A DNA stretch of 36,020 nucleotides from Cytophagaceae bacterium (GTDB lineage: Bacteria > Bacteroidota > Bacteroidia > Cytophagales > Spirosomataceae): NCBI GenBank assembly GCA_947471105.1, contig CANIYB010000002.1:1-36020 (forward strand), read 5' to 3'. Of the stretch, positions 28,493 to 36,020 are shown piece by piece. The position numbers and the translations under genes were made by a program. Below the pieces are notes generated by a model, which was given only the letters and a program-made list of their open reading frames with translations, had not been told where the DNA came from and did no database searches. Position 1 is the stretch's first letter, and every line of letters starts with the position of its first letter.

Positions 28493-29869
28493 TTATTGAG
28501 AAGCTCCTCCTGATGATCCGCCAACAGTCCCAAGCGTATTGCAACTCTTAAACTCGTCATCAATGTAAATAAATACGTCCTCCTTTGCTTTTAAAAACCA
28601 TTTTTCAATCGCATCATTCTTCTTACGCGTCAAAGCAATATTTGAAATTTTCTGATAATCCTCCTTTAAGTTTGCAAAATGAGGCGGATGCTTTGCCTTA
28701 AAATACAAAATACGAACAGCACTTCGGCCGTCCTCAGTTCGGTAAGGAATAGGAGTAGAAATGGTCCCCACTTTCATGGAATCAATCGAAAAGTACAAAC
28801 CTGGTTCCATCGTTCCGTCAAAAGGAATTCGGTATGAGCGACTTCCCATATCCATAATTAACCCCCCAGCATCCTGCGTTCCCTTGTCCTGAGAATGATC
28901 ACGAGCAGCGGCATCAAACTTAATAGAATCACGTTGGATCAAAACTCGAATACTGTCTAAGTATTTAGTAGGCTCCGTTAAATCTAATTTTTGATAATCT
29001 GGTCTAAGCAAAATATGCCTGGCATGATATTCCTGTCCACGTACGTCTAATAACTGAATCATGTGAAAACCAAACTCACTTTCTACCACTTCCGACATTT
29101 GATTTGGCTTTAACTTTAAGGCAGCGGCTTCAAACGGTGCAACCATCTGGCCACGCTTAGAGAAACCTAAATCTCCTCCACGTTTACCACTTCCCAAATC
29201 CTCCGAATATAATTTCGCCAATTCTTCAAAGCTTTCCCCCTTTTCTATTCGCCTGCGGTAATCTAACAGACGAGAAATCAATTCATTTTTTTGATCTTTA
29301 TTGGGTTGGGCTAAGCGAACGATGTGTCCAACCTCAACTTCCGAAGGCAAATAGGGCAATGAGTCCGTCGGAATAGTACCAAAAAATGCAGCCACTTCCT
29401 TAGGGGTTATTTTGACATCATCTGTAATTTTGTCTTGCATTTTACGACCCGTCATTTGCTCTTTCAAATTGGCCCTCAACTCCTCTTTCATGGTTGCTAT
29501 GGGTTTGCCAAAAGCCTCCACAATATTCTTTGCAGTGCCATATTGTTGCTCCATTTGATCCATTCGAGAATTCAACTCTATATCAATACGCTTATCTTCG
29601 ACAATGACTGAGTCAATTTCAGCTTTTGCCAACATAAGTTTGTTGATTACTAATCCTTCTAAAATTTGGCAACGATCTGGAGTGTTGGCTTGACCGCTAG
29701 ATTGATATTGCTGAAACTGTTGTTCAATCTCTGATTTTAGGATATAATGGTTATCCACTTTGGCAATAATCTTATCCAATAACTGAGCCGTATTTGCTTC
29801 TTGGGCTACACTTGTGATTGAAAGTAAACAACCCACTACTCCTAAAAATAAATTCTTAATCCTCATCAT
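28493..29869 (-). CDS. SurA-like peptidyl-prolyl cis-trans isomerase (parvulin)
   Basis: Signal peptide; ILDKIIAKVDNHYILKSEIEQQ SurA N-domain; LYSEDLGSGKRGGDLGFSKRGQMVAPFEAAALKLKPNQMSEVVESEFGFHMIQLLDVRG rotamase motif. Confidence 0.92.
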   Translation of the reverse strand: MMRIKNLFLGVVGCLLSITSVAQEANTAQLLDKIIAKVDNHYILKSEIEQQFQQYQSSGQANTPDRCQILEGLVINKLMLAKAEIDSVIVEDKRIDIELNSRMDQMEQQYGTAKNIVEAFGKPIATMKEELRANLKEQMTGRKMQDKITDDVKITPKEVAAFFGTIPTDSLPYLPSEVEVGHIVRLAQPNKDQKNELISRLLDYRRRIEKGESFEELAKLYSEDLGSGKRGGDLGFSKRGQMVAPFEAAALKLKPNQMSEVVESEFGFHMIQLLDVRGQEYHARHILLRPDYQKLDLTEPTKYLDSIRVLIQRDSIKFDAAARDHSQDKGTQDAGGLIMDMGSRSYRIPFDGTMEPGLYFSIDSMKVGTISTPIPYRTEDGRSAVRILYFKAKHPPHFANLKEDYQKISNIALTRKKNDAIEKWFLKAKEDVFIYIDDEFKSCNTLGTVGGSSGGASQ

Positions 29870-29871
29870 GT

Positions 29872-32136
29872 CTATTGCATTATTTTATTTAACTCATCCT
29901 CTTGTCGGATGATAGGAAAACTCTTTTTCAAATTTAATATCCAATTTTGTTCTAATTCAGCCTGTAAATTCCTAATAATTGAACTTCTAGCCTCAGAAAA
30001 ACTCTTTAAACGCTCTTTCTCAATATTTTTAACGTCAACAAAATAATATCTACCCGCTTTTTCGAAATTCTTTTTACCTACTTCCCACGGAATACTATCC
30101 AATATCGCATTTTCTCCACGTTTGAAAAAACCTTCTTCTGCCAAAAGACTCATGGGCTTAATGGCATTAAACCGTTTAACCACGTCTTCCATCGATTGAG
30201 AATAGAACTTTAATGAAACACGCGAATTTTTAGTTTTATCCGTTTTCGAAGCAGACTTCAAATTTCCCTCTAATTTTTCAATAATCCGAGTGTTTGCAAT
30301 TCCCTTTTTATTTAAATAAGAGGCAACTCGATTAATTCTTCCCTGAGCCAGACTATCCAATTCACTCGAATCATGATGTCCAGAAATTTCAATGACATAC
30401 TCTCGATTCTTGGCCATTAATATAAATAATTCTTGTAAAAGTTTGGTAGACGCTTCGGTCAATTGACTTTGTCCAAACTGAAACAAAAGATCAGGAAACC
30501 GCTTGTTCATCGGATAGGGCGCCGACTTCAATAACTCTAGAGCATCTGAGAGTGTCTTTGCATTATCTGCAATGACCAATTTAGCTTCCAAACGACTTGG
30601 CATCGTGAACTTTAACGCATTGGAAGCATAGTATTTTTGTTGGCGTACCGAATCTAACGAAGGCTCAAAAATCTCCTTTTCCGTAATTTTACTATACAAG
30701 CTGCCCTCATAGAATTCCTTCATTTGATCCTTAAAGGCAGGGTATTTTACTTCCAAATGTTGTTCCTCCGCCTGAAGTGTAAATAAATCGATAAATTGTT
30801 CCAACCAAAATTCTTCGGAGATGGTCGGCAAATACCCCAAAGCCTTAATCTTTTTTCTTTGTTGGTCTACGATAAAAGCATAAAACTCCTTAATCGTAAA
30901 AGACTTTTGGTCGATGGAGAATAATGGAAAATTAAGATATACCTCGTCACCTACACGATCCTGAGCAAAGCGCTCTAGAGCTACCTTTTTATTTGCCTCA
31001 TTAATCAAAACTTTGTTTTCTTGTCGGACACGCTTCATGAAAGAAGCCTTTATGATGGCACTACGTTCAGAATCAGTCAACACCTTTTGCCTTAAATATT
31101 CAGCCATCTCCTCATAACTTAATATGGGCTTCTTGTCTAATAATTTAAAGATTTGCCAACCTAAATTGGTCCGAATAGGTTCTGTATAATCACCCAAACG
31201 TTGGATATTAAATAATTTATCTTGTAGTTCTTCTGATAATTCAGACGAAGAATACCAACGCCTTAATTCGCCTCCTCTACCTTTCGAATAGGGATCTTCT
31301 GAAAAGTTTCTACAAATTGTTTCAAATGTATCATCCCCCTTCACTAAATATTTTTGTACCTGATCGATCTTATTTTTTGCCTCCACTTGCAAATTGGTAG
31401 CTGCCGTTACAGGTACTGAAATTAATATATGAGCTAAACGGATTTTACCTTGATTAGGCCGAATATCTAAGACTTCGATGATGTGATATCCAGTCTCAGT
31501 CCGAATAATACCCGAATGCTGACCCTTCTCCAGGGAATAAATTGCATTTTCAAGGGGATATTTAGTTTGAAGGATGGAGACATACCCTAATAATCCTCCC
31601 CTAGGCGCCGACATATCATCCTCAGAAAACTTAGTCGCTAATACTTTAAAATCTTCCCCAGCGACAAGTTTTTTGCGAATGTTGTCAATTTTCTGAAAGG
31701 CCAACAAAGTATCCGCGGCACTAGGATTGATGGGTAATTTCACGAGAATCTGAGCAATCTGCTTCTCAAATTTAGATCGCTGATAGGCTTCCCTTACCAA
31801 GGTCTCTAATTGATCATTATCGATCAAGTATGGACTGGCTAATTCCTTCCTAAAACTTTGATATTCATCTTGAAATCCAGGAGATGAAGGTATTTTAGCT
31901 TCCTCAGCAGCTAATATCTTGATTTGATAATCAATGTAATCCGACAAAAACTTTTGCTTATTCCCCGATTTGATACTATCACTCTCTAATAATCTTCTGT
32001 AATCTTTCTCAAAAAGGGAGGAACTGATTTTCTTATTTCCAATTTGTAGCACAAAATCAGATTGAGCCTTAGACAAATTAGACAACAAGCCCACTCCGAA
32101 AAACAACAAAATTAAAAAACGTATTTTTAAACGCAT
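29872..32136 (-). CDS. Parvulin-type peptidyl-prolyl isomerase with two rotamase-like regions and an internal OmpA-like domain
   Basis: FSEDDMSAPRGGLLGYVS...SGIIRTETGYHIIEVLDIRP and FSEDPYSKGRGGELRRW...TEPIRTNLGWQIFKLLDKKP (rotamase); residues ~550-646 look OmpA-like. Confidence 0.88.
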   Translation of the reverse strand: MRLKIRFLILLFFGVGLLSNLSKAQSDFVLQIGNKKISSSLFEKDYRRLLESDSIKSGNKQKFLSDYIDYQIKILAAEEAKIPSSPGFQDEYQSFRKELASPYLIDNDQLETLVREAYQRSKFEKQIAQILVKLPINPSAADTLLAFQKIDNIRKKLVAGEDFKVLATKFSEDDMSAPRGGLLGYVSILQTKYPLENAIYSLEKGQHSGIIRTETGYHIIEVLDIRPNQGKIRLAHILISVPVTAATNLQVEAKNKIDQVQKYLVKGDDTFETICRNFSEDPYSKGRGGELRRWYSSSELSEELQDKLFNIQRLGDYTEPIRTNLGWQIFKLLDKKPILSYEEMAEYLRQKVLTDSERSAIIKASFMKRVRQENKVLINEANKKVALERFAQDRVGDEVYLNFPLFSIDQKSFTIKEFYAFIVDQQRKKIKALGYLPTISEEFWLEQFIDLFTLQAEEQHLEVKYPAFKDQMKEFYEGSLYSKITEKEIFEPSLDSVRQQKYYASNALKFTMPSRLEAKLVIADNAKTLSDALELLKSAPYPMNKRFPDLLFQFGQSQLTEASTKLLQELFILMAKNREYVIEISGHHDSSELDSLAQGRINRVASYLNKKGIANTRIIEKLEGNLKSASKTDKTKNSRVSLKFYSQSMEDVVKRFNAIKPMSLLAEEGFFKRGENAILDSIPWEVGKKNFEKAGRYYFVDVKNIEKERLKSFSEARSSIIRNLQAELEQNWILNLKKSFPIIRQEDELNKIMQ

Positions 32137-32210
32137 AAAATTTAAAATCCTTGGGGCTTAATTGACCTAGATAAGCCGATAAAATTACGAAAAATCATTG
32201 AGAAAGTGAT

Positions 32211-32915
32211 CTATTTGACAATATCCTTGACCTTTATTTCATACCCAAATTCATAATGAAAGGAATTTATGGCTGAATCTTTGCCCTTCCATTGAATGCG
32301 TTTAATTCTGGGTCTATTTTGAAGAGACAAATCTTCCCAACTCCATACCCCTTCAGAAATACCTAATAAATCATCTCGATCTAAAGTGGCTAAAAAATCC
32401 AATCCCACAGAACTTAATCTCGTGCCCCACAAAAACCAACCTAATGGATTACTTGCAGAACTCCACTCAATGAATGTCAAGGGGATTTGAAGCGCATTAC
32501 TGTACGTGCTTACTTTGTTCAAAATTTTTTGACTCTTTGAATAGTCATCTATTTCCCAAAGGGCGATTTGTATGCCTAATTTTTGTCCTTCTTTTAACTC
32601 TAAACGTAAACCAGGTATTGAATCCAAATTCATTTTAGCCCCTTTTTTAACCTTCCCTAGGTAATGGGTTCCGTGTGCTGCTTTAACTACGGAATCTTTT
32701 TCCACCACACTGAGACTATAGGTGACGAACAACTCATCATATCGCGTTAAATTTTCTTGTATGTCGTGAGCGATTAAAGGCTTAAGTAGTAGATCAACTT
32801 GCTTGCTTTTCAGCTGAACCTTCTTAGTAGCTACATTTTCTTGTGGGGACAATCGTCTACCTGAATGACACCCGAACAGGCAAACAGCAAACATGAGTAT
32901 ACTAAATTTATGCAT
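32211..32915 (-). CDS. Putative lipoprotein, uncharacterised
   Basis: Lipobox MHKFSILMFAVCLFGCHSG; TAATG stop/start overlap with the upstream gene. Start moved from 32969 to 32915. Confidence 0.75.
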   Translation of the reverse strand: MHKFSILMFAVCLFGCHSGRRLSPQENVATKKVQLKSKQVDLLLKPLIAHDIQENLTRYDELFVTYSLSVVEKDSVVKAAHGTHYLGKVKKGAKMNLDSIPGLRLELKEGQKLGIQIALWEIDDYSKSQKILNKVSTYSNALQIPLTFIEWSSASNPLGWFLWGTRLSSVGLDFLATLDRDDLLGISEGVWSWEDLSLQNRPRIKRIQWKGKDSAINSFHYEFGYEIKVKDIVK

Positions 32916-33961
32916 TAATTTCCCTGAGGTTCTTGTTGGGTCAAGCAATGAAAACTTCCTTGCCCCCAAATAATTTTTTTGGCCGATAAACCTATAACGG
33001 GTCTATCGGTAAATAATTGTGTTAAGAGATTTAAAGCGATCTCATCCTGAGGACAATCAAATGTGGGAACGAGAACCCCTGCATTGGAAATGTAAAAATT
33101 GGCATACGAACCAGGCGCCCTAAATTCATCTATGATCACTGGATCCGGCATAGGCAATTCAACTATGGTCAGCTGCTTGCCTGAAATTAAACGCATTTGA
33201 GATAATTCTTTTAAGTTTTTCGCTAACACCTCATGATTTTCATCGGATTTTTTAGGCTCCACCATGGCGATAACAGTATCTGAATTTACAAACCGAACCG
33301 TATCATCAATGTGACCATCCGTATCATCTCCGACAATCCCATCACTCACCCAAAGCACTTGGTCCACCCCATAATACTCCATCAGGTATTCTTCGATTTG
33401 ACCTTGGTTTAAATGAGGGTTTCTGTTGGCATTCAGCAAACAAGACCTACTCGTCAATAAACTTCCCGCTCCATTAAACTCAACGGATCCGCCTTCCATG
33501 ATAATTTTGGGCTGGGCAAACGGCAAACCTAACGATTGAGCGATCCCAACAGGTATTTTATTATCATCATCAAATGGCGGATATTTCCCACCCCAAGCAT
33601 TATATTCCCAATCTACAATCATCCGAGAATCTGTATGCTGATGAATTAAAAATGCAGGACCATGATCTCGACACCATGCATCATTCGTTGGTCGAATATG
33701 GCATTTAATTTGATCTGGACTTATCCCATATAAAGGTAATCGGCCCTCAATAAACTCTTTTAACGCAAGATCATGGACATTGATATTCACTAGCTCTCCT
33801 ACCGAAATCGCCTTAATCAACTGAAAATATTCAGGATACATGTCAGGCAATTTTTCTGCTTGCCATGAATGGTCGTTATGTGGAAAAGTAATCCAAGTGG
33901 CCTTATGAGGATGCCATTCGGGAGGAAAATAATATCCTTGTGATTTTGGAGTCATGCCCAT
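32915..33961 (-). CDS. Agmatine deiminase / peptidylarginine deiminase family protein
   Basis: PPEWHPHKATWITFPHNDHSW, RPTNDAWCRDHGPAFL, MEGGSVEFNGAGSLLTSRSCLLNANRN, GDDTDGHIDDTVRFV, GQGSFHCLTQQEP with C-terminal catalytic Cys. Confidence 0.92.
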   Translation of the reverse strand: MGMTPKSQGYYFPPEWHPHKATWITFPHNDHSWQAEKLPDMYPEYFQLIKAISVGELVNINVHDLALKEFIEGRLPLYGISPDQIKCHIRPTNDAWCRDHGPAFLIHQHTDSRMIVDWEYNAWGGKYPPFDDDNKIPVGIAQSLGLPFAQPKIIMEGGSVEFNGAGSLLTSRSCLLNANRNPHLNQGQIEEYLMEYYGVDQVLWVSDGIVGDDTDGHIDDTVRFVNSDTVIAMVEPKKSDENHEVLAKNLKELSQMRLISGKQLTIVELPMPDPVIIDEFRAPGSYANFYISNAGVLVPTFDCPQDEIALNLLTQLFTDRPVIGLSAKKIIWGQGSFHCLTQQEPQGN

Positions 33962-33965
33962 GCAA

Positions 33966-34724
33966 TTATAATTGTGCAATCAATCGTAAGCCTTCTAAGG
34001 TGATTAACTTATTCACTTCATCAAAGGAAGATTCCAAGGGAGTCAAAATAGATGACAATCCACCCGTGGCTAATACTTTAATGTGAGCACCTTTTTCGGC
34101 TTTGATTTGAAAAATCATTTCCTTCACTAAACCTACATAGCCCCATAATATCCCTGATTGAATCGCTGAAACAGTATCAAACCCTAAGGCCGATTCTGGC
34201 ATTTCAAGAGGCACTTCAGGTAATTGGGCCGTTTGGGAAAACAAAGATTTCACCGCTGTTTTCAATCCTGGGGCAATGGAAACACCTTGCATTTTCCCCT
34301 GTGCATCCACTAATGTAAAGGTTAATGCGGTACCAAAGTCAACGATGAGCACATCCGTTTTATAATTCAAATGCGCATATACCGAATTAGCGACTAAGTC
34401 AGAACCAATTTCATCTGGGCTAATGACCTCAATGGGCAAATTCACATACAATTCAGTGCCCATGCACTTCGATTTTTTCCCCGACCAAAAATCAATACCC
34501 TTCTGAATTTGAGGTAAGACCGATGGAACGACCGAACTGATTAAGATGGAATCGGGTTGATAGGATTCAAAACCCTTCTCTTTTAACTCCCGAACTAACC
34601 ACATTTGCAGGCGCAATGGGCTCCATGGCTGATGCGTAGGAGTGCGTAAAATAGCTTTCCAAGTATTCTCGGCATAAAATCCAAATACGATGTCCGTATT
34701 TCCAATGTCAATGACTAATAGCAT
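33966..34724 (-). CDS. coaX: Type III pantothenate kinase
   Basis: MLLVIDIGNTDIVFGFY, PDEIGSDLVANSVYAHL, LIVDFGTALTFTLVD, GVSIAPGLKTAVKSLF. Start moved from 34781 to 34724. Confidence 0.95.
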   Translation of the reverse strand: MLLVIDIGNTDIVFGFYAENTWKAILRTPTHQPWSPLRLQMWLVRELKEKGFESYQPDSILISSVVPSVLPQIQKGIDFWSGKKSKCMGTELYVNLPIEVISPDEIGSDLVANSVYAHLNYKTDVLIVDFGTALTFTLVDAQGKMQGVSIAPGLKTAVKSLFSQTAQLPEVPLEMPESALGFDTVSAIQSGILWGYVGLVKEMIFQIKAEKGAHIKVLATGGLSSILTPLESSFDEVNKLITLEGLRLIAQL

Positions 34725-34726
34725 AA

Positions 34727-36020
34727 TTAAGCGGGTAAATCTTTTTCTAATCCAGCTGATAAGATGGGAAATCTTAACCAAGATTTAGGGTCTAAACTAT
34801 AATCATCCACATGAAATCCAGGTGCATAACGCTCCCGTTTCCATTGATTTCTTGCCCAAAGCCTGTAAAAACGATGTGTAAATTCAATTAATTTATCTTT
34901 CGGAAACTTGGATTGATACATGTCAATAATAAGTTTCTGACATTCCTCAGGAGATTTTCGATCATAAAAAGCCAATCGTTCCAAGTCATTTAATATCGGA
35001 TATGGCATCAAATCTTCCTCATCCACTTGATGACTTCCTAATGGCCTAAGCTCGGCACTCGGTTCAAGCGTGTTGACCCGGTGTAAACCTGCCATTTTAT
35101 GCCCATCAAGCGGTCCATGCATTTCTGCCCAAATCAACCATTTTCTCAAAAATGTTTTATCTATTCCGGCAATGGGTGATATTGATCCCGAAGTATCTCC
35201 ATCCATCGTCGCATATCCTACGCTCGCCTCTGAACGATTTGAAGTAGCTAAAAGTAAGGCATTGTTAATATTAGCAAACATCCACGCACTTGGACTTCTT
35301 ACTCGAGCTTGTACATTTTGCAAGGTAATATCATCTGATTCCCAAGATAAAGTACGATCGATAGCGCCCTCAATCAAGGTTCGATAGCCCTTTACCAGCG
35401 CATCAATATCAATTTCAAAATGAGTCGAACCTATAAATTCAGCCAACTCTTTTGCTGATTGTCGCGTATCACTGGAAGAATTCACGGTACCTTGATAGAT
35501 TGTGGTCAATAATTTTGACATTAAAACACTCAAGTTTTCAACCGAATCTATCCAAGGGATATAGGCTAATTTTTGTTTGAGTCCTTGAAATCCTATTTCT
35601 TTTTCTGCTAAATGCATTGCCATAAAACAAAGCGAACTAATGGCTGAGGAATCTGCACCGCCTGATAAGGAAACCACATATCCAAAGGATTTAGACTTTC
35701 GCAGGTAATCAAACAGACCTAATGATATGGCCCGAGCAAATTCCTCCTCTTTCATGTATGTTGAATCTTCCCAAGGATATATTAAATTTTCTGATGCTGG
35801 TTGATCCGTTTCGGAAACCTCTGTTGTGGATTTAATTATATCATCTGCAAGGGAAGATATAGTTCGAAGGTCTACAGCAGAATAAATTAAATTTGAATCA
35901 GCAAATGAAAACCGCTTGGATTCCACTGTAATTCGGCCATTCTGAGCAATGTAAGCATCTCCATCAAAAATGACTCGGCCAGATTCATTGCCCAATAAAT
36001 TGGCAAACAAATAAACGCCC
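34727..36020 (-). CDS. nadE: Glutamine-dependent NAD+ synthase, 5' partial (runs off the window)
   Basis: Frame open to the edge (GVYLFANLLGNESGRVIFDG...); VVSLSGGADSSAISSL P-loop, LATSNRSEASVGYATMDGDTSGSISPIAGIDKTFLRKWL. Confidence 0.94.
   Translation of the reverse strand, partial: GVYLFANLLGNESGRVIFDGDAYIAQNGRITVESKRFSFADSNLIYSAVDLRTISSLADDIIKSTTEVSETDQPASENLIYPWEDSTYMKEEEFARAISLGLFDYLRKSKSFGYVVSLSGGADSSAISSLCFMAMHLAEKEIGFQGLKQKLAYIPWIDSVENLSVLMSKLLTTIYQGTVNSSSDTRQSAKELAEFIGSTHFEIDIDALVKGYRTLIEGAIDRTLSWESDDITLQNVQARVRSPSAWMFANINNALLLATSNRSEASVGYATMDGDTSGSISPIAGIDKTFLRKWLIWAEMHGPLDGHKMAGLHRVNTLEPSAELRPLGSHQVDEEDLMPYPILNDLERLAFYDRKSPEECQKLIIDMYQSKFPKDKLIEFTHRFYRLWARNQWKRERYAPGFHVDDYSLDPKSWLRFPILSAGLEKDLPA

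Overview
The window is gene-dense, low-GC DNA that looks like core chromosome of a Bacteroidota bacterium, probably Cytophagales-like. The lineage is inferred from TAnnTTTG promoter boxes, a ~740-aa PurL, DUF2723, a PorT-like barrel, the PPIase/SurA/MoxR block and a type III pantothenate kinase. I support about 28 CDSs. Most are housekeeping: pheS, radA, truA, purL, rbfA, rpiB, LOG, polX-like, lysA, thyA, coaX, nadE. The rest are envelope or transport genes and a few poorly characterised proteins. I see no CRISPR array, rRNA, tRNA, transposase, phage or obvious defence island, and no clear-cut new multi-gene system. The observations most worth a second look are: (1) a parvulin PPIase with an apparently complete OmpA-like peptidoglycan-binding domain in its middle; (2) a PolX/PHP protein that has lost its polymerase catalytic aspartates but keeps the PHP metal ligands; (3) three copies of an oriented ~20-bp palindrome between an isolated circularly permuted ATP-grasp gene and lysA, one of which supplies the lysA stop codon; (4) a 28-codon ORF coupled to a mocA-like gene that resembles the N-terminus of a 2Fe-2S oxidoreductase subunit; and (5) TAnnTTTG boxes 3-4 nt before start codons, suggesting leaderless mRNAs. 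All product calls come from reading the translations; no database search was run.
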